In this document: positions 10,202-24,500 of the stretch, one piece after another
Layout: each line of letters begins with the position of its first letter
Numbering within the stretch: position 1 is the stretch's first letter
Origin: Aphidius gifuensis
Taxonomy: Eukaryota > Arthropoda > Insecta > Hymenoptera > Braconidae
Length of the DNA stretch: 64,000 bases
Direction of reading: 5' to 3'
NCBI RefSeq assembly: GCF_014905175.1
Contig: NC_057789.1
Span: 17,968,496 to 18,032,495, forward strand
Position numbers and translations under genes: made by a program
The notes under the pieces: generated by a model
Databases searched by the model: none
What the model saw: the letters and a program-made list of their open reading frames with translations, nothing else
Told to the model about the DNA's origin: nothing

Positions 10202-10740
10202 TTATTGAATATCGTATAATAAAGAGAAAGCTATGGGAAAAATGTCTATGAAAAAGATGTAGTCACATGTTAATTAATATAAAATTAATTTTGCCAAAAA
10301 AATAAACATGCAGGCAACATCCTTTCCTTAGCTAATATTTTTCCCATAGCTTTTTATTTATTTCAATCAATAAATGGTCATAGGAAAAATGGTAGCTAAG
10401 GAAAGGAACTTGTCACATGTTAATTTATACGAAATTAATTTTGCCAAAGAAATAAACATGCAGGCAACATCCTTTCCTTAGCTTATATTTTTCCCATAGC
10501 TTTTTATTTATTTAAATAAATAAATGGTCATAGGAAAAATGGTAGCTAAGGAAAGGAAGTTGTCACATGTTAATTTATACGAAATTAATTTTGCCAAAGA
10601 AATAAACATGCAGGCAACATCCTTTCCTTAGCTAATATTTTTCCCATAGCTTTTTATTTATTTCAATTAATAAATGGTCATAGGAAAAATGGTAGCTAAG
10701 GAGAGGAAGTTGTCACATGTTAATTTATACGAAATTAATT
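10202..10740. repeat. 150-bp tandem repeat with internal hairpin
   Basis: About 3.5 units; TTGTCACATGTTAATTTATA (start of unit) recurs at about 10410, 10560 and 10710, an exact 150-bp step. Each unit folds on itself: CCTTTCCTTAGCTA ... TAGCTAAGGAAAGG. The arm words TTCCTTAGCTA and GGTAGCTAAGG link it to the large satellite that starts at 13.9 kb. Confidence 0.8.
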
Positions 10741-10789
10741 TTAAATTAAGTTATCACAATAAATCAACGTACTTTAAATTTTAATTTAG

Positions 10790-12963
10790 AAAAACAAAAA
10801 GATAATTGCAAGAATTCAGTATCATTGACTAGAGTTAAAAAAGAATTGAGAAAAAAAATATTTGATACTACTCTTCAATTTTATGAGTCATCTTATTTGC
10901 CAAGAAAAGAAGTTCAAAACTTTTTACAATGTACTCAAGAATTTCTTAAAGTGGGAAAAATAAAATCAGAACTAGATAATACTTATAAAAATGACACACA
11001 ATATGTGGACGTTTTGACAGATGTAAATGACCTGTTTAATACATTTTCTAACTCTTTTGATGATTTTGATTCAGAGTACAAAAGGATAAAAATATTTACA
11101 GACAGTGGAACTTACATTCCTCCCATAGAATATTTTATTGGTCATAGAAACGAATCTGGTAAACGTACTGCTGATGGTGGTTTAAAAGTAACTTCTTCAG
11201 CTACTAGATTTTTTTTTCCATTAAGAAAAATTTTTAAACAAATTTTTGAGTTACCCAACGTATTTACTGAGGTTTTTAATTATAAAAAAAAATTGGAAAA
11301 TGAAACAACTTATATTACAAATTTTATACAAAGCAAGCTATGGAAAACATTGACTTAAAATTTTAAATCACAACAAGTTTTACCTTTGTTTTTATATTTT
11401 GATGACTTTGAATGTGGTAATGCTCTTGGTAGCCATTCTAATGCAACAAAAATGGCAGGGACATATGTTACAATTCCTTGTTTCTTACCCGAGTATCAAT
11501 CAACAACTCGTTCAATTTTTCATGATGCAGTTTTTTATTCAAAAGACAGAGAAGAATTTGGAAATTTTGCTGTATTTAAAATTTTAATTGAAGAATTAAA
11601 ATTTTTAGAAAATACAGGCATAGAACTTGATTTACCACAAGGCAAGACTCAACTGTATTTTAAACCGGGGCTGATTGTAGGTGATAACCTTGGTCTTCAC
11701 TCTCTTTTTGGTTTTGTAGAAGGTTTTACAGCAAACTATTCATGTTGTTTTTGTAAAATGGACAAAGTTCAACGTCTCTTAGCAACCACAGAAGACAATT
11801 TTTATTTACGAAATGTTAATAATTATAATAAAGATCCAAAAATTTGTAATCCAAAGACAACAGGAATCAAAGAACAATGTTGTTTCAATGGTGTTGGTGA
11901 TTTTCATGTGGTTAGTAATTTATGCTGTGATATAATGCATGATTTAATTGAAGGGGTTTGTGTATTTGACATGGTTGCTATTATTTCAAATTTTATTGAG
12001 AATGGTTACTTTACCCTAAATGAACTCAACAATTGTTTAAAGAACTTCTATTATGGTATTGTTGATTCTGATAATGTTCCTCCTGCTATTGATTCTGGTG
12101 CTCTAAATAAAAATAAAATAAAAATGTCAGCATCAGAACTATGGACATTTGTCAGATATTTTGGTATCATAATTGGTGATTTAATACCAGAAGACAATGC
12201 TGTTTGGCAAGTATATTTAAATTTGCGTCAATTATTAGCTCTTGTAACTTCTACCACAATATCTAAAAAACACATTCCAATGCTGAAGAATTTAGTACAA
12301 CAACACAACTACCTAGCTCGTAATGTATTAAAACGTCAACTTTTTAATAAAGATCATCATCTTATTCACTACGCAACTATTATTGATACATCTGGACCAG
12401 CAGTAAATTTTTGAAGCATGTGTTTTGAATCAAAACATCAAGAGTCTAAATCGTATGCTATTGTTTCACATCAAAATAAAAATTTGTCTAAAAATATCGC
12501 CACAAGAATTCAACTACAACTTGCAAGTGTAATCCATTTTAATTCATTATTCTCACAACATTTTAAAACTGGCCCATCAAGTACTTGCCAGATAAAATCA
12601 TTGGCAAAAAAATTTGATAAATCATTGGAACAGAATAATCTTTTTCTTTATAGTTCAGTCAATGTTACTAAATGGATTGAAATTAATAGTAGAACATATA
12701 AACCTGAAATAGTCTTATCTATTGATAAAAACAATGATACTACTTCTTTTGGAATTATTCGCTCTATACTTATTTGTGGTGATAGAATATTTTTTGTTCT
12801 TAAAAAAATAATATGTTATGTTTATTATGCTTATAAAGTTATTGATGAAGCATCAACATTGAGTGTAATAAATTTTAAAACTTTAATTAACACTTACCCA
12901 ATGGCATTAGTAACAAAAAAGAATGAAAAATTTTTAGTAATAAAATCATACTGCCATTCTTAA
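10790..12963 (+). pseudogene. Transposase-like gene (invertebrate Tnp2/CACTA-like group), two in-frame stops
   Basis: One reading frame runs from a plausible splice acceptor (TTTTAATTTAG, ending 10789) to TAA at 12961-12963, about 720 codons. It is broken by TAA at 11356-11358 and TGA at 12412-12414, with no frameshift. The protein resembles a transposase group common in invertebrate genomes. Landmarks are YFDDFECGNALGSHS, FKPGLIVGDNLGLHSLFGF, a cysteine cluster (NYSCCFCKMD), CCDIMHDLIEGV and, after the second stop, FESKH. The first aspartates may belong to a DDE-type catalytic centre; this and the CACTA/Tnp2 link are from memory of the family's look and untested. The second stop lies where relatives tend to have a tryptophan, which fits a single G-to-A change. 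No start codon in good context and no terminal inverted repeats are visible. It is probably dead, with exons upstream lost or replaced by the adjacent satellite. Confidence 0.65.
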
Positions 12964-13380
12964 GTATGCCATTGCATTGTTTGTAATTTGTATTGTTTAT
13001 ATTATTATATTTTATATTTGTACTATTATAAGGTTTGAATTGAAAAATATCAGTATGATTTTAATATTGAAAATTGTAAAAAAATATAATTCTAAAATGA
13101 TAATATTATAATAATAGCAGTATAGATATAATATTTAAATAGAATTATGTATTTAAAATCATAATTTAAAAAATGTTTAAATAAAAATTTAACGATAAAT
13201 ATGTACTTTGTATTGCATATATTGTTTACGGTTTTAATTAAAAAAAAATTAAGAGAAAATTTTATTTGTGATTTTATTTTTATATCTATTTTTTATAGTA
13301 CACCCAGTATGTTATTTTTATCATTATATTCATTTATATACAAAATTTATATATATGTATATATTGTAACCGAATTTCTG
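12964..13380. other. AT-rich flank of the transposase-like gene
   Basis: Extremely AT-rich, with no terminal repeat that could bound the transposon and no coding signal. Confidence 0.35.
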
Positions 13381-13920
13381 ACCTGCGCGGCGAGAACTAT
13401 CGGCAAAGGTTAACAACGAGGATTTCTCACCATCCTCCTCAAAATCACCGGGGGGGCCATGTTGGTTATCTCGGAAGCCAACAACCGTGGGAGTCACGAG
13501 AACTAATTCGGGAGCCTAACTCAGTCTTAGAAATGGTAGAGGGGCGCGGTCCACCTGATTGGATTATGAAATACGTAACCAAACCTGAGGGAACTATCGC
13601 AAACCAAGCACAGTGTGTTACATACACCTATATTACATTGCGACTATACTATAGCAAAATACCTACGTCACAAGTATCATAAGTGTGGAAGCAAATAGTC
13701 TACACGTGACATATGTATTTTGTATAGGGAACCATACAGCGATTCATCCGTGACCAGGTCCTACACATACGTTGCCATTGCAATAATAATATATCTCAAT
13801 TGTTATTATTTACAGTGATCCATTCGTGAACTCACACATACACATTTATATGTGATGATGGTCTAACCATCGCATACACATTATGTAGCTAGAATATAAT
13901 GATTATTATTTAATATCCTT
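13381..13920. other. GC-richer island of unknown origin
   Basis: About 540 bases clearly richer in G and C than the surroundings, lying between the AT-rich flank and the satellite. It has a C/G-run (CACCGGGGGGGCC) and CAGTG-TGT-type words but no long frame and no match elsewhere in the window. It could be the end of a retroelement; I cannot show it. Confidence 0.3.
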
Positions 13921-16900
13921 GAACATTCGTATTTTAAAAAAATAAATTTACACGTATTTTATTTATAAAATAAATAGAAAATGTCCAAGGAAAAGCAGTA
14001 GCTAAGGAAAAGATGTAGCTAAGGAATTAATGTGACTAAGGAATTATTTCCTTGAAACATATTTTTTTGGCAACAATAATTCCTTAGTCACATTAATTCC
14101 TTAGCTACATCTTTTCCTTAGCTACTGCTTTTCCTTAGACATTTGTATTTTAAAAAAATAAATTTACATGTATTTTATTTATAAAATAAATAAAAAATGT
14201 CCAAGAAAAAGCAGTAGCTAAGGAAAAGATGTAGCTAAGGAATTAATGTGACTAAGGAATTATTTCCTTGAAACATAATTTTTTAGCAACATTAATTTCT
14301 GAGCTTCATCTTTTCCTTAGCTACTGCTTTTCCTTGGACATACGTATTTTAAAAAAATAAATTTACACGTATTTTATTTCTAAAATAAATAGAAAATGTC
14401 CAAGGAAAAGCAGTGGATAAGGAAAAGATGTAGCTGAGGAATTAATGTGACTAAGGAATTATTTCCTTGAAACATAATTTTTTGGCAACATTAATTTCTG
14501 AGCTTCATCTTTTCCTTAGCTACTGCTTTTCCTTGGACATACGTATTTTAAAAAAATAAATTTACACGTATTTTATTTCTAAAATAAATAGAAAATGTCC
14601 AAGGAAAAGCAGTAGGTAAGGAAAAGATGTAGCTGAGGAATTAATGTGACTAAGGAATTATTTCCTTGAAACATAATTTTTTGGCAACATTAATTCCTTA
14701 GCTTCATCTTTTCCTTAGCTACTGCTTTTCCTTGGACATTTGTATTTTTAAAAAATAAATTTACATGTATTTTATTTATAAAATGAATAAAAAATGTCCA
14801 AGAAAAAGCAGTAGCTAAGGAAAAGATGTAGCTAAGGAATTAATGTGACTAAGGAATTATTTCCTTGAAACATAATTTTTTGGAAACATTAATTCCTTAG
14901 TCACATTAATTCCTGAGCTACATCTTTTCCTTAGCTACTGCTTTTCATTGGACATTCGTATTTTAAAAAAATAAATTTACACGTATTTTATTTATAAAAT
15001 AAATAGAAAATGTCCAAGGAAAAGCAGTAGCTAAGGAAAAGATGTAGCTGAGGAATAAATGTGACTTAGGAATTATTTCCTTGAAACATAATTTTTTGGC
15101 AACATTAATTTCTGAGCTTCATCTTTTCCTTAGCTACTGCTTTTCCTTGGACATACGTATTTTAAAAAAATAAATTTACACGTATTTTATTTATAAAATA
15201 AATAAAAAATGTCCAAGAAAAAGCAGTAGCTAAGGAAAAGATGTAGCTAAGGAATTAACGTTACTAAGAAATTACTTCCTTGAAACATAATTTTTTGGAA
15301 ACATTAATTCCTTAGTCACATTAATTCCTGAGCTACATCTTTTCCTTAGCTACTGCTTTTCCTTGGACATTCGTATTTTAAAAAAATAAATTTACAGGTA
15401 TTTTATTTATAAAATAAATAGAAAATGTCCAAGGAAAAGCAGTAGCTAAGGAAAAGATGTAGCTAAGGAATTAATGTGACTAAGGAATTATTTCCTTGAA
15501 ACATAATTTTCTGGCAACATTAATTTCTGAGCTTCATCTTTTCCATAGCTACTGCTTTTCCTTGGACATACGTATTTAAAAAAAATAAATTTACACGTAT
15601 TTTATTTATAAAATAAATAGAAAATGTCCAAGTAAAAGCAGTAGCTAAGGAAAAGATGTAGCTGAGGAATTAATGAGACTAAGGAATTATTTCCTTGAGA
15701 CATAATTTTTTGGCAACAATAATTCCTTAGTCACATTAATTCCTTAGCTACATCTTTTCCTTAGCTACTGCTTTTCCTTAGACATTTGTATTTTAAAAAA
15801 ATAAATTTACATGTATTTTATTTATAAAATAAATAAAAAATGTCCAAGGAAAAGCAGTAGCTAAGGAAAAGATGTAGCTGAGGAATAAATGTGACTTAGG
15901 AATTATTTCCTTGAAACATAATTTTTTGGCAACATTAATTTCTGAGCTTCATCTTTTCCTTAGCTACTACTTTTTCTTGGACATTTTTTATTTATTTTAT
16001 GAATAAATTCATGTAAATTTATTTTTTAAGAATACAAATGTCCCAGGAAAAGCAGTAGCTAAGAAAAAGATGAAGCTAAGGAATTAATGTTGCGAAAAAA
16101 TTATGTTTCAAGGAAGTAATTTCTTAGTCTTATTAATTCCTTAGCTCCATCTTTTCCTTAGCTACTGCTTTTCCTTGGACATTTTTTTATTTATTTTATA
16201 AATAAAATACGTGTGAATTTGATTTTTAAAAATACAAATGTCCAAGAAAAAGCAGTAGCTAAGGAAAAGATGAAGCTAAGGAATTAATGTTGCCAAAAAA
16301 TTATGTTTCAAGGAAATAATTCCTTAGCTACATCTTTTCCTTAGCTACTGCTTTTTCTTGGACATTTTTTATTTATTTTATAAATAAAATACATGTAAAT
16401 TTATTTTTTATAAATACAAATGTCCAAGGAAAAGCAGTAGCTAAGGAAAAGATGAAGCTAAGGAATTAATTTTGCCAAAAAATTATGTTTCAAGGAAATA
16501 ATTCCTTAGCTACTGCTTTTTCTTGGACATTTTTCATTTATTTTATAAATAAAATACATGTTAATTTATTTTTTATAAATACAAATGTCCAAGGAAAAGC
16601 AGTAGCTAAGGAAAAGATGAAGCTCAGAAATTAATGTTGGCAAAAAATTATGTTTCAAGGAAATAATTCCTTAGCTACTGCTTTTTCTTGGACATTTTTT
16701 ATTTATTTTATAAATAAAATACGTGTGAATTTATTTTTTATAAATACAAATGTCCAAGGAAAAGCAGTAGCTAAGGAAAAGATGAAGCTCAGAAATTAAT
16801 GTTGGCAAAAAATTATGTTTCAAGGAAATAATTCCTTAGTCACATTAATTCGTTAGCTACATCTTTTCCTTAGCTACTGCTTTTTCTTGGACATACGTAT

Positions 16901-19900
16901 TTAAAAAAAATAAATTTACACGTATTTTATTTATAAAATAAATAGAAAATGTTCAAGGAAAAGCAGTAGCTAAGGAAAAGATGTAGCTGAGGAATAAATG
17001 TGACTTAGGAATTATTTCCTTGAAACATAATTTTTTGGCAACATTAATTTCTGAGCTTCATCTTTTCCTGAGCTACTGCTTTTCCTTGGACATACGTATT
17101 TTAAAAAAATAAATTTACACGTATTTTATTTATAAAATAAATAAAAAATGTCCAAGAAAAAGCAGTAGCTAAGGAAAAGATGTAGCTGAGAAATAGATGT
17201 GACTTAGGAATAATTTCCTTGAAACATAATTTTTTGGCAACATTAATTTCTGAGCTTCATCTTTTCCTTAGCTACTACTTTTTCTTGGACATTTTTTATT
17301 TATTTTATAAATAAATTCATGTAAATTTATTTTTTAAAAATACAAATGTCCAAGAAAAAGCAGTAGCTAAGGAAAAGATAAAGCTAAGGAATTAATGTTG
17401 CCAAAAAATTATGTTTCAAGGAAATAATTCCTTAGTCACATTAATTCCTTAGCTACATTTTTTCCTTAGCTACTGCTTTTCCTTGGACATTTTCTATTTA
17501 TTTTATAAATAAAATACGTGTAAATTTATTCTTTTTAAATACGAATGTCCAAGGAAAAGCAGTAGCTCAGGAAAAGATGTAGCTAAGGAATTAATGTGAT
17601 TAAGGGATTAATGTTGCCAAAAAATTATGTTTCAAGGAAAGAATTCCTTAGTCACATTAATTCCTTAGCTACATCTTTTCCTTAGCTACTGCTTTTTCTT
17701 GAACATTTTTTATTTATTTTATAAATAAAATACGTGTAAATTTATTTTTTTAAAATACGAATGTCCAAGAAAAAGCAGTAGCTAAGGAAAAGATGTAGCT
17801 GAGGAATGAATGTGACTAAGGAATTAATGTTGCCAAAAAATTATGTTACAAGGAAATAATTCCTTAGTCACATTAATTCCTTAGCTACATCTTTTCCTTA
17901 GCTACTGCTTTTCCTTAGACATTTTTTATTTATTTTATAAATAAAATACATGTTAATTTATTTTTTAAAAATACAAATGTCCAGGGAAAAGCAGTAGCTA
18001 AGGAAAAGATGAAGCTAAGGAATTAATGTTGCTAAAAAATTATGTTTCAAGGAAATAATTCCTTAGTCACATTAATTTCTCAGCTACATTTTTTCCTTAG
18101 CTACTGCTTTTCCTTGGACATTTTCTATTTATTTTATAAATAAAATACGTGTAAATTAATTCTGATTAAATACGAATGTCCAAGGAAAAGCAGTAGCTCA
18201 GGAAAAGATGTAGCTAAGGAATTAATGTGATTAAGGAATTAATGTTGCCAAAAAATTATGTTTCAAGGAAAGAATTCCTTAGTCACATTAATTCCTTAGC
18301 TTCATCTTTTTCTTAGCTACTGCTTTTCCTTGGACATTTGTATTTTTAAAAAATAAATTTACATGTATTTTATTTATAAAATAAATAAAAAATGTCCAAG
18401 AAAGAGCAGTAGCTAAGGAAAAGATGTAGCTAAGGAATTATTGTGACTAAGGAATTATTTCCTTGAAACATAATTTTTGGCAACATTAATTCCTTAATCA
18501 CATTAATTCCTTAGCTACATCTTTTCCTGAGCTACTGCTTTTCCTTGGACATTCGTATTAAAGAAGAATAAATTTACACGTATTTTATTTATAAAATAAA
18601 TAAAAAATGTCCAAGGAAAAGATGTAGCTAAGAAATTAATGTGACTTAGGAATTATTTCCTTGAAACATAGATTTTTGGCAACATTAATTCCTTAGTCAC
18701 ATTAATTCCTTAGCTACATCTTTTCCTTAGCTACTGCTTTTCCTTGGACATTTTTTATTTATTTTATAAATAAAATACATATAAATTTATTTTTTGAAAA
18801 TACAAATGTTCAAAAAAAAGCAGTAGCTAAGGAAAAGATGTAGCTAAGGAATTAACGTTACTAAGAAATTACTTCCTTGAAACATAATTTTTTGGAAACA
18901 TTAATTCCTTAGTCACATTAATTCCTGAGCTACATCTTTCCCTTAGCTACTGCTTTTCCTTGGACATTCGTATTTTAAAAAAATAAATTTACACGTATTT
19001 TATTTATAAAATAAATAGAAAATGTCCAAGGAAAAGCAGTAGCTAAGGAAAAGATGTAGCTGAGGAATAAATGTGACTTAGGAATTATTTCCTTGAAACA
19101 TAATTTTTTGGCAACATTAATTTCTGAGCTTCATCTTTTCCTTAGCTACTACTTTTTCTTGGACATTTTTTATTTATTTTATGAATAAATTCATGTAAAT
19201 TTATTTTTTAAGAATACAAATGTCCCAGGAAAAGCAGTAGCTAAGAAAAAGATGAAGCTAAGGAATTAATGTTGCGAAAAAATTATGTTTCAAGGAAGTA
19301 ATTTCTTAGTCTTATTAATTCCTTAGCTCCATCTTTTCCTTAGCTACTGCTTTTCCTTGGACATTTTTTTATTTATTTTATAAATAAAATACGTGTGAAT
19401 TTGATTTTTAAAAATACAAATGTCCAAGAAAAAGCAGTAGCTAAGGAAAAGATGAAGCTAAGGAATTAATGTTGCTAAAAAATTATGTTTCAAGGAAGTA
19501 ATTTCTTAGTCGCATTAATTCCTCAGCTACATCTTTTCTTTAGCTACTGCTTTTTCTTGGACATTTTTTATTTATTTTATAAATAAAATCATGTAAATTT
19601 ATTTTTTAAAAATACAAATGTCCAAGGAAAAGCAGTAGCTAAGGAAAAGATGAAGCTCAGAAATTAATGTTGCCAAAAAATTATGTTTCAAGGAAATAAT
19701 TCCTTAATCACTATAATTCCTTAGCTACATCTTTTCCTTGGACAATTTCTATTTATTTTATTAATAATATACGTGTAAATTTATTTTTTTAAAATACGTA
19801 TGTCCATTATTATTAACATAATTTTCTGGCAACATTAATTTCTGAGCTTCATCTTTTCCTTAGCTACTGCTTTGCCTTGGACATACGTATTTTAAAAAAA

Positions 19901-21540
19901 TAAATTTACACGTATTTTATTTATAAAATAAATAGAAAATGTCCAAGAAAAAGCGGTAGCTAAGGAAAAGATGTAGCTGAGGAATTAATGAGACTAAGGA
20001 ATTATTTCCTTGAAACATAATTTTTTGGCAACATTAATTTCTGAGCTACATCTTTTCCTTAGCTACTGCTTTTCATTGGACATACGTATTTTAAAAAAAT
20101 AAATTTACACGTATTTTATTTATAAAATAAATAGAAAATGTCCAAGGAGAAGCAGTAGCTAAGGAAAAGATGTAGCTGAGGAATAAATGTGACTAAGGAT
20201 TTATTTCCTTGAAACATAATTTTTTGGCAACATTAATTTCTGAGCTTCATCTTTTCCTTAGCTACTGCTTTTCCTTGGACATACGTATTTTAAAAAAATA
20301 AATTTACACGTATTTTATTTATAAGATAAATAAAAAATGTCCAAAAAAAAGCAGTAGCTAAGGAAAAGATGTAGCTAAGGAATTAACGTTACTAAGAAAT
20401 TACTTCCTTGAAACATAATTTTTTGGAAACATTAATTCCTTAGTCACATTAATTCCTGAGCTACATCTTTTCCTTAGCTACTGCTTTTCATTGGACATTC
20501 GTATTTTAAAAAAATAAATTTACACGTATTTTATTTATAAAATAAATAGAAAATGTCCAAGGAAAAGCAGTAGCTAAGGAAAAGATGTAGCTAACGAATT
20601 AATGTGACTAAGGAATTATTTCCTTGAAACATAATTTTTTGCCAACATTAATTTCTGAGCTTCATCTTTTCCTTAGCTACTGCTTTTCCTTGGACATTTG
20701 TATTTTTAAAAAATAAATTTACATGAATTCATTTATAAAATAAATAAAAAATGTCCAAGAAAAAGCAGTAGCTAAAGAAAAGATGTAGCTAAGGAATTAA
20801 TGTGACTAAGAAATTACTTCCTTGAAACATAATTTTTTAGCAACATTAATTCCTTAGCTTCATCTTTCCCTTAGCTACTGCTTTTCCTTGGACATTTGTA
20901 TTTATAAAAAATAAATTAACATGTATTTTATTTATAAAATAAATAAAAAATGTCCAAGAAAAAGCAGTAGCTAAGGAAAAGATGTAGCTGAGAAATAGAT
21001 GTGACTTAGGAATAATTTCCTTGAAACATAATTTTTTGGCAACATTAATTTCTGAGCTTCATCTTTTCCTTAGCTACTACTTTTTCTTGGACATTTTTTA
21101 TTTATTTTATAAATAAATTCATGTAAATTTATTTTTTAAAAATACAAATGTCCAAGAAAAAGCAGTAGGTGAGGAAAAGATGAAGCTAAGGAATTAATGT
21201 TGCCAAAAAATTATGTTTCAAGGAAATAATTCCTTAGTCACATTAATTCCTTAGCTACATTTTTTCCTTAGCTACTGCTTTTCCTTGGACATTTTCTATT
21301 TATTTTATAAATTAAATACGTGTAAATTTATTCTTTTTAAATACGAATGTCCAAGGAAAAGCAGTAGCTCAGGAATTAATGTGGCTAAAGAATTAATGTT
21401 GCCAAAAATCTATGTTTCAAGGAAAGAATTCCTTAGTCACATTAATTCCTTGGCTACATCTTTTCCTTAGCTAATGCTTTTTCTTGGACATTTTTTATTT
21501 ATTTTATAAATAAATTACATGTAAATTTATTTTTCAAAAA
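13921..21540. repeat. Hairpin satellite, subfamily 1
   Basis: Tandem monomers of about 195-220 bp (TGTCCAAGGAAAAGCAGTAG or variant near 13981, 14202, 14396, 14596, 14794, 15009). Each monomer is a palindrome. The left arm carries GCAGTAGCTAAGGAAAAG and AGGAATTAATGTGACTAAGG. An asymmetric centre GAAACATAATTTTTTGGCAAC follows, then the reverse-complement arm ending CTTGGACA. An AT-rich spacer with AAATTTACATGTATTTTA separates monomers. Orientation of centre and spacer flips repeatedly, for example near 15985, 16880, 17290 and 18330. Short frames within the array are not genes. Confidence 0.9.
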
Positions 21541-24500
21541 TACAAATTTCCAAGGGAAGGCAGTAGCTAAGGAAAAGATGTAACTGAGAATAATGACTAA
21601 GGAATTAATGTTGCCAAAAATTATGTTACAAGGAAATAATTCCTTAGTCACATTAATTCCTTAGCTACATCTTTCCTTAGCTACTGCTTTTTCCTAGACA
21701 TTTTTATTTATTTTATAAATAAAATACATGTATTATTTTTAAAATACAAATGTCCAAGGAAAAGCAGTAGCTAAGAAAGAATGAAACTTAGGAATTAATG
21801 TTACTAAAAATATAATTTCAAGGAAATAATTCCTTAGTCACATTAATTTCTCAGCTACATTTTTTCCTTAGCTACTGCTTTTCCTTGGACATTTTCTATT
21901 TATTTTATAAATAAAATACGTATAGATTAATTCTGATTAAATACGAATGTCCAAGGGAAAGCAGTAGCTCAGAAAAAAGATGTAATTAATGTGATTAAGA
22001 AATAATGCTTAAGAATTATGTTTCAAGGAAAGAATTCATAGTCACATTAATTCCTTAGCTTCATTTTCCTTAGCTACTGCTTTTCCTTGGACATTTGTAT
22101 TTTAAAAATAAATTTACATGTATTTTATTTATAAAATAAATAAAAATGTCAAGAAAGAGCAGTAGCTAAGAGAAAAAAGATGTAGCTAAAATTATTGTGA
22201 CTAAGGAATATTTCCTTGAAACATATTACAAGGACATTAATTCCTTAATCACATTAATTCCTTAGCTTCATCTTTTCCTTAGCTACTGCTTTTCCTTGGA
22301 CATTCGTATTTAAAAAGAATAAATTTACATGTATTTTATTTATAAAATATATGAAAAATGTCCAAGAAAAAAAGATAGCAACTAAATTAATGTGACTTAG
22401 GAATTATTTCCTGAAAACATAGATTTTTGGCAACATTAATTCCTTAGTCACATTAATTCCTTAGCTACATCTTTTCCTAGCTACTGCTTTCATGCATTTT
22501 ATTTATTTTATAAATAAAATACATATAAATTTATTTTTAAAAAATACAAATGTCCAAAAAGCAGTAGCTAAGGAAAGAAGATGTAGCTAAGGAATTTGAT
22601 ATAGAAATTACTTTCTTGAAACATAATTTTTTGGAAACATTAATTCCTTAGTCACATTAATTCCTGAGCTACATCTTTTTCTTAGCTACTGCTTTTCCTG
22701 GACATTCGTATTTAAAAATAATAAATTTACGTATTTTATTTATAAAATAAATAGAAAATGTCAAGGAAAAGCAGTAATAGAAAAAGATAACTGAAATAAA
22801 TGTGACTTAGGAATTATTTCCTTGAAACATAATTTTTTGGCAACATTAATTTCTGAGCTTTATCTTTTCCTTAGCTACTACTTTTTCTTGGACATTTTTT
22901 ATTTATTTTATGAATAAATTCATGTAAATTTATTTTTTAAGAATACAAATGTCCCAGGAAAAGCAGTAGCTAAGAAAAGATGAAGCTAGGAAATAATGTT
23001 GCAAAATATGTTTCAAGAAATAATTCTTAGTCACATTAATTCCTTAGCTCCATCTTTTCCTAGCTACTGCTTTTCCTTGGACATTTTTTATTTATTTTAT
23101 AAATAAAATCATGTAAATTTATTTTTTAAAAATACAAATGTCCAGGAAAGCAGTAGCTAAGAAAATCAGAAATTAATGTTGCCAAAAAATTATGTTTCAA
23201 GGAAATAATTCCTTAATCACATTAATTCCTTAGCTACATCTTTTCCTTGGACAATTTCTATTTATTTTATTAATAATATACGTGTAAATTTATTTTTTTA
23301 AAATACGTATGTCCATTATTATTAACATAATTTTCTGGCAACATTAATTTCTGAGCTTCATCTTTTCCTTAGCTACTGCTTTTCCTTGGACATACGTATT
23401 TTAAAAAAATAAATTTACACGTATTTTATTTATAAAATAAATAGAAAATGTCCAAGGAGAAGCAGTAGCTAAGAAAAAAAGATATGTAAGGAATTAATGA
23501 GACTAAGATATTATTTCCTTAAAACATAATTTTTTGGCAACATTAATTTCTGAGCTACATCTTTTCCTTAGCTACTGCTTTTTCTTGGACATACGTATTT
23601 AAAAAAATAAATTTACACGTATTTTATTTATAAAATAAATAGAAAATGTCCAAGGAGAAGCAGTAGCTAAGGAAAAGATGTAGCTGAGGAATAAATGTGA
23701 CTAAGGATTTATTTCCTTGAAACATAATTTTTTGGCAACATTAATTTCTGAGCTTCATCTTTTCCTTAGCTACTGCTTTTCCTTGGACATACGTATTTTA
23801 AAAAAATAAATTTACACGTATTTTATTTATAAGATAAATAAAAATGTCCAAAAAGCAGTAGCTGAAAATAATAAAGAGATTAACGTTACTAAATTACTTC
23901 CTTGAAACATAATTTTTGGAAACATTAATTCCTAGTCACATTAATTCCTAGCTACATCTTTTCCTTAGCTACTGCTTTTCATTGGACATTCGTATTTTAA
24001 AAAATAAATTTACACGTATTTTATTTATAAAATAAATAGAAAATGTCAAGGAAAAGCAGTAGCTAAGAAAAAGATGTAATGAAATATAAATGTGACTTAG
24101 GAATATTTCCTTGAAACATAATTTTTTGGCAACATTAATTTCTGAGCTTCATCTTTTCCTTAGCTACTGCTTTTCCTTGGACATACGTATTTTAAAAAAA
24201 TAAATTTACGTATTTTATTTATAAAATAAATAAAAATGTCAAGAAAAGCAGTAGCTAAGAGATAAGAATAAATTAACGTTACTAGAAATTACTTCCTTGA
24301 AACATAATTTTTGGAAACATTAATTCCTTAGTCACATTAATTCCTGAGCTACATCTTTCCCTTAGCTACTGCTTTCCTGGACATTCGTATTTTAAAAAAT
24401 AAATTTACACGTATTTTATTTATAAAATAAATAGAAAATGTCGAGGAAAGCAGTAGCTAAGGAAAAGATGTAACTGAGGAATAAATGTGACTTAGGAATT

